A DNA stretch of 64,000 nucleotides from Afipia sp. Its GTDB lineage: Bacteria > Pseudomonadota > Alphaproteobacteria > Rhizobiales > Xanthobacteraceae. A model generated the notes under the pieces. It had not been told where the DNA came from. It saw only the letters and a program-made list of their open reading frames with translations, and did not search any database. The position numbers were made by a program, and so were the translations under genes. Position 1 is the stretch's first letter. Every line of letters begins with the position of its first letter. The stretch spans positions 124,001 through 188,000 of the forward strand of contig JAFVHU010000152.1 in assembly GCA_017474385.1 (NCBI GenBank), in the 5' to 3' direction. Positions 1 through 7,624 of this stretch are shown here, in pieces.

Positions 1-384
1 CTCCTGATACTGGACGGTAATCTTGTGTTCTATTCCCCCACCTCCGCCGCCTGCACCGCGGGGCGGTAAAAATCCTGAAAGCCCGGCAGGCCCGTCAAAA
101 TCCAGATCGGGTTGCGGCGGTCGCGGACTCAGTGATTTTATCGGAAGAATTCGAGGGGTATGAAGCTCGTCAAAGAGCGCAGGCCCCGGAGTCTTCAGGC
201 CCTGGCTGTCGAGAGGATCGAAATCCCGACTTCTTTCATAGTTCGGGCGCGGCGTGACGTAATCGTCTTGCAGATTTCGGAACGCAGACGGGTCGTAATC
301 GATACGATCTCGCGCGATGTCATTTATGATCTGCAAATATCCTGCGAAATGCCAAACTACTTCGGTTATGCCGCCGGGTACCAT
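1..384 (-). CDS. Unrecognised protein, N-terminal part (runs off left edge)
   Basis: An open frame of 128 codons begins with ATG at 384, behind an ACAGGAGG Shine-Dalgarno, and has no stop before base 1, so the 3' end lies outside the window. The visible part starts MVPGGITEVVWHFAGYL, has an acidic, proline-rich middle with several Arg-Asp pairs, and then a run of glycines near residues 112-118. No domain is recognised. It lies downstream of the repeat-protein gene on the same strand, but a terminator hairpin separates the two, so it is probably transcribed on its own or by read-through. The strong ribosome site and clean frame make it a likely real gene; its function is unknown. Confidence 0.6.
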   Translation of the reverse strand, partial: MVPGGITEVVWHFAGYLQIINDIARDRIDYDPSAFRNLQDDYVTPRPNYERSRDFDPLDSQGLKTPGPALFDELHTPRILPIKSLSPRPPQPDLDFDGPAGLSGFLPPRGAGGGGGGIEHKITVQYQE

Positions 385-473
385 GGGAGCCTCCTGTGTC
401 AGGCTCAAGCAAGCGACGATCCTGCGGGGCTAGCCGCGACAACTAATCGTTTCAATCGTGTGAACGTTCAAGC

Positions 474-505
474 AAAAAAACCCGCGCGGCGAATGCCGCG
501 CGGGG
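474..505 (-). terminator. Rho-independent terminator after the repeat-protein gene
   Basis: Read on the minus strand, a perfect GC-rich stem (CCCGCGCGGC paired with GCCGCGCGGG, loop ATTC) is followed by seven T residues. It sits 13 bases past the stop codon of the gene ending at 518. Stem plus T-run is the classic intrinsic terminator layout. Confidence 0.9.
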
Positions 506-517
506 GAACCTGTGAAA

Positions 518-1312
518 TCAACCCAGATTATGGGAGTCGGTCCAGTCATCACCGGCGATATTCGCCGTGACGCTGTTGAACTGAATGTTCGCACCCTGCG
601 TGATGGTCTGGTTGAAGGCATCCTGCGTCAGAGTGGCGTCAGCGCTTGCAATTGCACCGGTCGCACTGTTGCCGGCAACGTCGTCGATCTTGGAGTCCAT
701 CTTGACCTCGCCACCATCGATCTTGCCGTCCATCGAGAAGCCCCCGGCGCCACCCCTGAAGGACACCTTCGGATCGTACAGCGTGTCATTGTCCACCAGG
801 TTGTTGACCTGATCGAGATTGAACTGGTTACCATTGCCGTCGAGCTTCTGGTTCACCACGTCCGGCATGATCACCGAGCCCTTGACATCGCTCAGATCTG
901 ACAGATCGATAACCGGGCTGCTGAGGCCGTCCGCCTTGAGATCGAGATTGACCTTGACGTCAACGGCAACATTGACCTTGTTGTCGATGGTATTTTCGAC
1001 CCTGTTCTCGACCTTGTTGTCGACATTGTTGTCGGTCTTATTGCTCACCTTGTTGTCAAGATTATTGTCGACCTTGTTGTCGTTGCTGTTCTTGTTGTCA
1101 TTGCTGTTCTTGTTGTCATTGCTGTTCTTGTTGTCGCTATTGGAATCGAGCGACTGAACCGCAAACTGGGCTTGACCCTGGCCCTGGCCCTGGCCCTGGT
1201 CCTGAAGCTGACCCTGTCCCTGAAGCTGTGCCTGCAAATTGGCCTGCTTCTGATCCTGGTCTTGCTTCTGGTCTTGATTCGGATCTTTCCGCTTTGGATG
1301 CTGCTGACCCAT
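518..1312 (-). CDS. Low-complexity Asn/Asp/Gln repeat protein of unknown function
   Basis: 264 residues from ATG 1312, chosen because CAGGAG lies 6 bases upstream; an upstream in-frame start at 1339 has no such site. Residues 1-50 are basic, then Gln-rich with GQ repeats. Residues about 60-80 contain the hexapeptide NSNDNK in tandem, and residues about 80-115 repeat a DNKV/ENRV-like tetrad. The C-terminal 120 residues are less repetitive, Asp/Gly/Asn-rich and end in DDWTDSHNLG. There is no signal peptide, cysteine or membrane segment. The composition suggests an extended or disordered, perhaps exported, polymer-like protein, but no family is recognised. A strong terminator follows it. Confidence 0.75.
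   Translation of the reverse strand: MGQQHPKRKDPNQDQKQDQDQKQANLQAQLQGQGQLQDQGQGQGQGQAQFAVQSLDSNSDNKNSNDNKNSNDNKNSNDNKVDNNLDNKVSNKTDNNVDNKVENRVENTIDNKVNVAVDVKVNLDLKADGLSSPVIDLSDLSDVKGSVIMPDVVNQKLDGNGNQFNLDQVNNLVDNDTLYDPKVSFRGGAGGFSMDGKIDGGEVKMDSKIDDVAGNSATGAIASADATLTQDAFNQTITQGANIQFNSVTANIAGDDWTDSHNLG
1073..1136. repeat. 18-bp tandem repeat inside the repeat protein
   Basis: The 18-base unit CTTGTTGTCATTGCTGTT occurs at 1091-1108 and 1109-1126, with a one-mismatch copy at 1073-1090 and a partial copy from 1127. It encodes NSNDNK units. A second short repeat, CCCTGG four times at 1176-1199, encodes GQ pairs. Both keep the reading frame, so copy-number changes would alter protein length without a frameshift. 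Confidence 0.9.
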
Positions 1313-1794
1313 GACGAACTCCTGTAGGGTAAGGAGCATCGTCGTCGCCTTGAAAATCGCTGATCTTCTACGTCTGCGATCGTCAACGCACTACGATGCG
1401 ATTGATGTCGGTCTCCCGACTGCGATCCCCTCGCAATTATTTGCGAGACTCCGCATGATCAACGTTGCTTATGTAGAAGTCGGGGAATAGCCGCACATTC
1501 GAGCATTGCGCATCGTCTTAAGCATTAGACGAAAGCCATCATTCGATATGATTTTAGCGGCCCATACGCCATTTGGTCGAAGCAACAATCCTCCTTTCGG
1601 CTAGCCCGCATCATCCAAATGGGTAGTATTGCACGGCAGGATTGTTGCATTCGCGTTGCGCACGGCGACAGCGATCGAGACAAGCCTACGCGCACGGACG
1701 CTGGAACGCAGCGGCAAAGTGAGCAGCCCGGCAGTGTGTCCATCGAAAACAGCTTGTCCCCTCGCCTGTAACCGCGCGACGGCATCAAGCAGTA
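1313..1794. other. Intergenic region with a palindrome, no supported gene
   Basis: About 480 bases without a convincing gene; the short open frames here are rich in Arg, Ser and Cys and lack ribosome sites. The only structure noted is a perfect 7-bp inverted repeat, CTCGCAA-TTAT-TTGCGAG, at 1430-1447, about 118 bases upstream of the repeat-protein start. It could be an operator for that gene. Confidence 0.5.
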
Positions 1795-2364
1795 TCAGCG
1801 CGATGGTTTAGTCGAACTCAAATGACTTTCCAGGCGCGGCAGAAAATCCCAAATATCGCGATTGATGCGCGTCATATCCTTTGTCGCCTTCACCATGCCT
1901 TTCAGCCGCGCTTCATCCATCGGCTTCATTTCGCCGAACCGAAGACTTTCCTTTGTCTGCACGATCCGCATCGATTGCGTATGGGTTATCTGGCCGCTGG
2001 CGTCGACGATATACATGCAGTGATTGAATTCGTTACGAACGTGGGTCGACTCATTGAATCGCTCGATGATCTTGGAAAGCGCTTTCTCGAGATTCTGGTC
2101 CCGGATGGTGATCTTCGCCAGGCGCTGGATGAGATCGAGCCGCGCGCGTGTCGTGTTAAGCGTGGCAAAAGTCAGCGCCGCAGATGCCTTATCCGTTCGC
2201 AGAAGAAGCATGAGAACGTAAATGAACAGACTCTCGTTATTGGTCCAGCTTGAAACCAGGTTACCGATCAGCGCCAGAATGAGCGTGCGGCGATCGGCCG
2301 ACGCGGGCGCCGATGCCGCAAGCGCCTCAAAATCTGGCTTTGTCGGAAGCTGGCTGGACGTCAT
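1795..2364 (-). CDS. Conserved-looking hypothetical protein
   Basis: 189 residues from ATG 2364 (MTSSQLPTKPDFEAL); an AGGAG motif lies 11 bases upstream, and the longer reading from GTG 2376 would leave almost no spacer. The N-terminal 25 residues are Ala/Ser-rich, followed by a mainly helical protein with a hydrophobic stretch (SLFIYVLMLLL) near residues 45-55 and many charged residues after it. It has no signal peptide and no recognised domain. It is divergent from the next hypothetical gene at 2494, sharing a 129-base promoter region. Function unknown. Confidence 0.65.
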   Translation of the reverse strand: MTSSQLPTKPDFEALAASAPASADRRTLILALIGNLVSSWTNNESLFIYVLMLLLRTDKASAALTFATLNTTRARLDLIQRLAKITIRDQNLEKALSKIIERFNESTHVRNEFNHCMYIVDASGQITHTQSMRIVQTKESLRFGEMKPMDEARLKGMVKATKDMTRINRDIWDFLPRLESHLSSTKPSR

Positions 2365-2493
2365 GGAAAGGTCCACTCCTGACGGGTCTGGAGCACTGCG
2401 CGATTATTGATGTATGATCCAGCAGGTCCTTGAACAAAACAAGGGCGGCGTTGGCATTCTGACACTTTTTGGAGTCATGCGGAGAGCAGCGAC

Positions 2494-3036
2494 ATGTGGC
2501 GCTGGGCCCTTGATCTGTTCAAAGTTCGTAGAGCCCACAGGGCCGCAACCGCTGTGATCTCCCCCATGGTCGAAAAAAGCCGCGGGCGCCTCGGTGGCAT
2601 ATCCGACCTTACATGGTCGGATCCCTACATGGTCGGCTTCATGGTCATGTTGATTACCATCGCTGCCAGGATCGAAACCGGCAAAATTGAAGGTGAGGCT
2701 CTGTGTCGTGTACAGGCCAGATCTTGGGAAGACATCACCACAGTTCGATCCGGCTTAATCGGCGAAGAGGTCCTCTTGTTGAGCACGGCATGCAATCGAG
2801 AGTTCGAAACCGGCTGCCGGAATGCGCTCGCGTTCGGCTCAATGCTTGTCGGGAATTCGATCCTCTTTGCCGGCGTAGGTAAGAGATGGCAGGAGCGGCA
2901 TCGCGACCTTCAGGAAGCGGATTCGACAATCGCGGAGCGAGACGACGTATCAGCCGCATGGGAGCGCTTTTTTGATGCGCACGTCTCAATGCATGCCTAC
3001 GACATTATGGCAGAGCCCGGCGAGGCAGCCCTCTAA
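2494..3036 (+). CDS. Hypothetical protein
   Basis: 180 residues from ATG 2494, with GGAG 9 bases upstream. It begins MWRWALDLFKVRRAHRAAT and contains two moderately hydrophobic segments, around residues 48-60 (YMVGFMVMLITIAARIE) and 110-125. The C-terminal third is charged (WQERHRDLQEADSTIAERDD). No known motif is evident. A location near or in the membrane is possible but not shown. It stands alone on the plus strand. Confidence 0.6.
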   Translation: MWRWALDLFKVRRAHRAATAVISPMVEKSRGRLGGISDLTWSDPYMVGFMVMLITIAARIETGKIEGEALCRVQARSWEDITTVRSGLIGEEVLLLSTACNREFETGCRNALAFGSMLVGNSILFAGVGKRWQERHRDLQEADSTIAERDDVSAAWERFFDAHVSMHAYDIMAEPGEAAL

Positions 3037-3159
3037 AAGTTCCCTCGTGGAACCGGTGTACGGACACATTTGACGTGCAATCGGCTTTCAAATCCAAGTT
3101 TTGTGCGGCGCGACAAGCCTCCACATAAAAACGTTGCAGGATTGCAAAAAAGGAGGACT

Positions 3160-3213
3160 ATGCTGAGTATTAAAGGCAAATTGATCGGATCCGGCAGACA
3201 TCGCGTTTTTTGA
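3160..3213 (+). CDS. Candidate 17-residue leader ORF upstream of the LuxR-type regulator
   Basis: An AGGAGG ribosome site is followed three bases later by ATG and a short frame reading MLSIKGKLIGSGRHRVF, then TGA, 48 bases before the regulator start at 3262. The ribosome site is stronger than that of the regulator itself. It could be a leader peptide that couples or attenuates translation of the next gene, or a chance motif. There is no run of one regulatory amino acid. Confidence 0.35.
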   Translation: MLSIKGKLIGSGRHRVF

Positions 3214-3261
3214 CATGGAAAGCCACGTGCTACCGCCGAAGTAAAGAGTGGGGGGCGCATT

Positions 3262-4359
3262 ATGAGTATCAGCGGCTATTCATATTCAGTTTCATTCCGC
3301 AAACGACAGCAAGCTTGGGACGATTTGTCTGAACAATTTTCTCGTAGCGAATTTCAGGACAATCGCGCTGGCCAGAATGCGAGCCAGTCTCACAACTCCA
3401 ATGGCCATTCTCAGCAATTCACACTCAAGCAATCTCTCTTGAAACGATCGCTGCCGGGCAAAGCTCGCCTTTTCATGCGAGTTCCCGGTGATAACCATCA
3501 TGACTCTCACGCCGATCCACACTCTACGTGCCGGCACGAGACGAATTCACAAGATGCGCGCCCTCTTCCTCCGCCTCATCGCGCAGATCCCAAAGCCCAG
3601 ACCAAGCCCAATGAGATTACGCGTCTCAACGGTGCCAATGAAAAGGATCACAGGCCTCCTCCTGTGAAGAAGCCCGGGATCGTCGTGATCCATCAGCGCG
3701 CTTTTTTTCGCGACTGCTTCGTTCGTTGTCTTGAAATTTCCTACAGAAGCCACGGCATTTTCGCATTCACAAATATCTTCGAGTGGAGAAATTCGACCGA
3801 ACAGAATGCTCTGACTCCAGCGGTCATCGTATTTTTTGTCGATGGCAGCGGATCGTCCAGCGTTGCCGACCTTCAATTTCTTGAATCCAGCGCCGCCGAC
3901 GTTCCTGTCGTAATCATGTCCGACATCGACGACACGAACTATGTGATGCACGCGCTGAGAAATGGAGCACGCGGTTACATCCCCACAAGCTTGCCATTCA
4001 ATGTTGCCGTCGAAGCTGTGCGTCTGGTCGAAGCCGGCGGAACGTTTGTGCCCGTCAGCAGCCTCGAACTTGACCGCAACAAGCAGCCGGCAGCATCCAA
4101 AACAAACGAGCTTTTGACAGAACGGCAAATGATGGTCGTCGAAGCGCTCTGTCAGGGAATGGCCAACAAGCAGATAGCCTATGAACTTGGTATGAGCGAG
4201 CATACCGTTAAAGTTCATCTTCGCCACATCATGAGAAAGCTCAAGGTCAGAAACAGGACAGAAGTTGCCGTCCTAACCAAGGATTTCTTTGAAAAGACAA
4301 ACGAGCACGGATGGCTGGATTCAGCGACCGGCAGCCATAAGGATATCCAGTCTTCCTGA
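3262..4359 (+). CDS. LuxR/NarL-type transcriptional regulator with degenerate receiver
   Basis: 365 residues. Residues 1-130 are polar and probably disordered, rich in Gln, Ser, His and Pro. Residues about 135-265 resemble a response-regulator receiver (GIVVIHQRAFFRDCF ... VIVFFVDGSG ... PVVIMSD ... RGYIPTS). Residues about 285-345 form a LuxR helix-turn-helix (LTERQMMVVEALCQGMANKQ, ELGMSEHTVKVHLRHIMRKL). The acidic pair at the end of receiver strand 1 is replaced by His-Gln; an Asp is present at strand 3. Phosphorylation is therefore doubtful, and signalling may be phosphate-independent. No histidine kinase is adjacent. The true start could lie further inside, but the ATG at 3262 has a purine-rich GAGTGGGGGG upstream. 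Confidence 0.8.
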   Translation: MSISGYSYSVSFRKRQQAWDDLSEQFSRSEFQDNRAGQNASQSHNSNGHSQQFTLKQSLLKRSLPGKARLFMRVPGDNHHDSHADPHSTCRHETNSQDARPLPPPHRADPKAQTKPNEITRLNGANEKDHRPPPVKKPGIVVIHQRAFFRDCFVRCLEISYRSHGIFAFTNIFEWRNSTEQNALTPAVIVFFVDGSGSSSVADLQFLESSAADVPVVIMSDIDDTNYVMHALRNGARGYIPTSLPFNVAVEAVRLVEAGGTFVPVSSLELDRNKQPAASKTNELLTERQMMVVEALCQGMANKQIAYELGMSEHTVKVHLRHIMRKLKVRNRTEVAVLTKDFFEKTNEHGWLDSATGSHKDIQSS

Positions 4360-4886
4360 TTGCGTGTGAGACCGGCGCGAAAACTTCTAGCGATCAAAAC
4401 CGTCACAGCTTAAGGCGGACAAAGACGCAACAACTTCTGCCATTCGGAATGAAACAGATAATGGCGCTTTGTGCTGAATGACCTCCGGGCCTCCATAAAA
4501 TTCTTCGTCCGGCCTATATCGGGAAACATTCTCCCCCATCGGCAGCAAATCGTATTCAAGTACACCCGCCCGCATCGTCGTTACGATGGAACGTTTTCGC
4601 GACAATGTCGCCACGACGCTCGATAGATCCAATCTCACTTCCTCCCTGATGCAGCGCGCTGACATCAATCAAACGATTGTATCGCCGCCGCTCGCTCTGC
4701 TTACGCCAGGAACGTTCTTTCACAACCGACTACTTTTCGATTCGTTCATTCCATCAAGAGCAATGCCCTCAAGCGAGACTTTCCAAATGCATTTCGGCCG
4801 CTGTTATTCGATGGACTTTCGTCTCCCGAGTATGGAGAAAATCGCACGCGGCCTTCGCGAAGACGCAACTGACGAGCAATGCAACG
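4360..4886. other. Intergenic region upstream of the organosulfur cluster
   Basis: 527 bases between the LuxR-type gene and the monooxygenase start. It contains one weak minus-strand open frame (listed separately). It should hold the promoter for the plus-strand monooxygenase and importer genes, but no clear promoter or operator was identified by eye. Confidence 0.4.
4387..4665 (-). CDS. Weakly supported small hypothetical protein
   Basis: About 92 codons from ATG 4665, or 63 codons from an inner ATG at 4575. The C-terminal part (EYDLLPMGENVSRYRPDEEF) has a natural-looking composition, unlike most antisense frames here. There is no Shine-Dalgarno at either start and no recognised domain. It overlaps no well-supported gene, so it is kept as a low-confidence call. 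Confidence 0.3.
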   Translation of the reverse strand: MSARCIREEVRLDLSSVVATLSRKRSIVTTMRAGVLEYDLLPMGENVSRYRPDEEFYGGPEVIQHKAPLSVSFRMAEVVASLSALSCDGFDR

Positions 4887-5975
4887 ATGACGACAAAGAA
4901 CATCCGGTTCGGAGTTTGGGCGCCGGTTCATGGTCCGCGCGCGGCGCTGCAGGATCCTGCGGAGCCATTCGATGCGTCGTGGTCTCACAACAGGAAAGTC
5001 GTACTGGAGGCCGAAGCGCTAGGATACGATTCCACGCTGATTGCACAGCATACCGTCAACCCGCATCTCCCAGCGTCCGATCAGCTCGAGGCCTGGACAG
5101 CGTCAGCGGCGCTGGCCGCACTCACCAGCCGTATCGAAATCATCTCCGCCATCAAGCCTTACATCTATCATCCGATTTTTCTCGCGAAGATGGCCCTGCA
5201 AATCGAGAACATCAGCGAGGGCCGCTTCGCGCTCAATCTCGTCAACGCCTGGAACCGGCCGGAATTCGAGAAAGCCGGCATTAATTTCGCCGAGCATGAC
5301 GACAGATATGCCTACGGCCGGGAATGGATATCGGTTGTCTCGCGCCTTTTGCGCGGCGAGACGATCAGCCACACGGGCAACAATTTCAATATTTCTGATT
5401 ACGCGCTCACGCCGAAGGACCTCTATCGCGAACGACCGCGAATCTACGTGGGAGGCGAATCCGAACCGGCACGCGCACTTGTTGCAGACCACGGCGACGT
5501 CTGGTTCATCAATGGCCAGCCGCTTAATGACGTCCAGTCACTGATTTCGGATCTGCGCCAACGGCCGCGCCAGGGCGTGGCGTTGCGTTTTGGTCTGTCG
5601 GCTTTCGTGATCGCGCGGGATACCGAGACGGAGGCGCACGCTTATCATCGGCATCTGTCCGACCTCGCCGCGAAAGACTCCGATATCCGTGCCGTTCAGA
5701 AGGCGAATTCCGATCCCAAGGTTGTGATGCTGCAAACGATGGCGAAGTCGCCGCGCATTGGCAGCAACGGCGGCACCGCGGCCGGCCTCGTCGGCAGTTA
5801 CGATCAGGTGGCGGAGCGCATCCAGGCATTCCATGACGCGGGAATCGAGCTGTTCATGCTGCAATTCCAGCCGCTGCTGACGGAAATGCGAACCTTCGCC
5901 GCCGAAATATTTCCGAGGGTCCGGAAGATAACCCGCACGCCAGCACAGGCGAAATACTCCGAAGTAGTACGATAA
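4887..5975 (+). CDS. LLM-class FMNH2-dependent monooxygenase (SfnG/SsuD-like)
   Basis: 362 residues from ATG 4887 (MTTKNIRFGVWAPVHG). The bacterial luciferase-like TIM barrel is clear: the NRKVVLEAEALGYD segment near residue 35, GRFALNLVNAW near 115, an EHDDRYAYGREWI block, and a GGESEPAR phosphate-binding loop. These blocks match dimethylsulfone monooxygenase SfnG and alkanesulfonate monooxygenase SsuD, which release sulfite from organosulfur compounds using reduced FMN. The following importer is of the Ssu/Tau type, so a sulfonate or sulfone substrate is inferred. No NAD(P)H:FMN reductase (SsuE/SfnE) is adjacent, so reduced flavin must come from elsewhere. The frame stays open to 4677, but the upstream part does not look like this family. 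Confidence 0.85.
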   Translation: MTTKNIRFGVWAPVHGPRAALQDPAEPFDASWSHNRKVVLEAEALGYDSTLIAQHTVNPHLPASDQLEAWTASAALAALTSRIEIISAIKPYIYHPIFLAKMALQIENISEGRFALNLVNAWNRPEFEKAGINFAEHDDRYAYGREWISVVSRLLRGETISHTGNNFNISDYALTPKDLYRERPRIYVGGESEPARALVADHGDVWFINGQPLNDVQSLISDLRQRPRQGVALRFGLSAFVIARDTETEAHAYHRHLSDLAAKDSDIRAVQKANSDPKVVMLQTMAKSPRIGSNGGTAAGLVGSYDQVAERIQAFHDAGIELFMLQFQPLLTEMRTFAAEIFPRVRKITRTPAQAKYSEVVR

Positions 5976-6006
5976 GCAGGGCTTCGACGGGACATCCAGC
6001 GCGATC

Positions 6007-6879
6007 ATGAGTACAATTGAACAAACTTCTTTCCGGCCAGCAAAAGCTGGCGCCAGCGGCCACGCTATCTCGCGTTCCGCGCCTCGATCCGCGCCCGGCG
6101 CCAATTTCAGCCAGCGCAGTCTGCTTCTGATCTCCTGGATCGCACCCGTCGCGCTGATTATTGTTTGGGAATTGCTAGCGCAGGTCGGCTGGATGTCGCC
6201 GCAGGTCCTGCCGGCGCCCAGCAAGGTGCTGCGGACAGCATTCAAGCTGGCGGTTTCAGGCTCGTTGCTGAACGATCTCGGCGTCAGTCTTCTGCGCGCC
6301 GCTATCGGATTTACTATTGGCGGTAGCATCGCGTTCGCGCTTGGCATTCTTGTCGGCTTCTCGCGCTTTGCCGAGGCACTCATCGACCGCAGTGTACAGA
6401 TGATCCGCGCTATCCCGTTTCTGGCGCTGCTGCCGCTGGTCATCGTGTGGTTTGGTGTTGACGAGGGCGAGAAAATCTTTCTGGTGTCGCTCGGCGTCGC
6501 TTTTCCGATCTACATCAATACAACGCTGGGCATCCGCCAGGTTGATCCAAAGCTGCTCGAGCTCGGCCGCGTGCAGGGACTTGGTAAATGGCAGCTTGTC
6601 CGCCGCATCATTTTGCCCGGCGCGCTGCCATCAATTCTGACCGGCGTGCGCTATTCGCTGGCGACGGCATGGCTCGCGCTCGTGGTTGCGGAAACCATCG
6701 GCGCTCAATCCGGCATCGGCTTTCTCGCCATGGATGCTCGCGAGTTCCTGCGTACCGATGTGGTCGTTCTCACCATCGTCATCTACGCGCTGATCGGCGT
6801 CGCGGCCGATTCCGTCGCGCGGCTGCTGGAACGCAGAATGTTGGCCTGGCACCCGAACTTCGGCGGAAGCGCACGATGA
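6007..6879 (+). CDS. ssuC: ABC transporter permease, SsuC/TauC type
   Basis: 290 residues with about six membrane segments and the BPD_transp_1 coupling motif near residues 185-210 (LGRVQGLGKWQLVRRIILPG), which contacts the ATPase. The cytoplasmic N-terminus is about 45 residues long. It lies 31 bases after the monooxygenase, and its TGA overlaps the ATG of the ATPase gene by four bases, so the two are translationally coupled. By family it imports sulfonates, taurine, nitrate-like or thiamine-precursor-like solutes; the neighbouring monooxygenase favours an organosulfur substrate. Confidence 0.88.
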   Translation: MSTIEQTSFRPAKAGASGHAISRSAPRSAPGANFSQRSLLLISWIAPVALIIVWELLAQVGWMSPQVLPAPSKVLRTAFKLAVSGSLLNDLGVSLLRAAIGFTIGGSIAFALGILVGFSRFAEALIDRSVQMIRAIPFLALLPLVIVWFGVDEGEKIFLVSLGVAFPIYINTTLGIRQVDPKLLELGRVQGLGKWQLVRRIILPGALPSILTGVRYSLATAWLALVVAETIGAQSGIGFLAMDAREFLRTDVVVLTIVIYALIGVAADSVARLLERRMLAWHPNFGGSAR

Positions 6880-7592
6880 ACGCTCATGTCCCTCCTCTCT
6901 CACCGTCACCAGCGGTCACAGTGTCCGGCTTGCGGCGCTCCTACGGAGAGAGAACGGTTATCAGCGGACTTAACCTGCGTATCGAACGCGGCGAGTTCGT
7001 CGCACTTCTCGGGGAAAGCGGATGCGGAAAGACAACGCTTCTGCGCGCGCTGGCCGGGCTTGATCCCATTCAGGGCGGGCGCATCGATGCTCCGCGGCGG
7101 CCTGCTGTGGTCTTTCAGGAGCATCGGCTGCTGCCCTGGGATTCGCTTTGGCGGAACGTTTCTCTCGGCATGACCGGCCATGATCTGCGCGAGCGAGCGA
7201 CGGCAGCACTGACCGAAGTCGGCCTCGGCAACCGGCTCGACGATTGGCCGCGCAATCTGTCCGGCGGGCAGGCACAGCGCGTGGCTCTCGCAAGAGCGCT
7301 GGTTCAGGAGCCGGAACTGTTGCTGCTCGACGAACCTTTTGCCGCGCTCGATGCGCTGACCAGAATTCGCATGCACGCGCTGGTGAAAGAACTCGTGGCG
7401 CGCCATCAACCCGGCGTTCTGCTTGTCACCCATGACGTGGATGAAGCAATCGCCCTCGCCGATCGCATTCTTGTCATGCGCAGTGGCGCGATCGCATTCG
7501 AGCATGAAGCCGTGACGCCCATTGCCGCCGCGTCCATCCGCTCGCGGCTGCTTGAGGAACTCGGTGTCGCGGCCACCACTGAGGCCGCTTGA
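6876..7592 (+). CDS. ssuB: ABC transporter ATP-binding protein, SsuB type
   Basis: 238 residues from ATG 6876, overlapping the permease stop by ATGA. Walker A is GESGCGKTT, the signature is LSGGQAQRVALARAL, Walker B is LLLLDEPFAALD, and the H-loop is LLVTHDVDEA. It is the expected length for the SsuB/TauB family. It energises the SsuC-like permease from the cytoplasmic face. Confidence 0.9.
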   Translation: MNAHVPPLSPSPAVTVSGLRRSYGERTVISGLNLRIERGEFVALLGESGCGKTTLLRALAGLDPIQGGRIDAPRRPAVVFQEHRLLPWDSLWRNVSLGMTGHDLRERATAALTEVGLGNRLDDWPRNLSGGQAQRVALARALVQEPELLLLDEPFAALDALTRIRMHALVKELVARHQPGVLLVTHDVDEAIALADRILVMRSGAIAFEHEAVTPIAAASIRSRLLEELGVAATTEAA

Positions 7593-7624
7593 ACAGCATT
7601 CAATTTCAATAACGAGGAGTCCCC

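Noticed and set aside
1073-1136. Regular repeats that might suggest a CRISPR array
   Set aside because: The units are directly adjacent with no spacers and encode a protein repeat in frame.
1525-1788. Minus-strand frame of 87 codons
   Set aside because: Met/Arg/Cys-rich, no ribosome site, no resemblance to a natural protein.
3049-3076. Possible EcfG-type promoter (GGAAC) before the LuxR-type gene
   Set aside because: The expected CGTT at 16-17 bases is absent.
4586-5284. Plus-strand frame of 232 codons
   Set aside because: It overlaps the monooxygenase gene in another frame; Ser/Arg-rich with no domain.
5538-6443. Minus-strand frame of 301 codons
   Set aside because: Antisense to the monooxygenase and ssuC genes, no domain or ribosome site.
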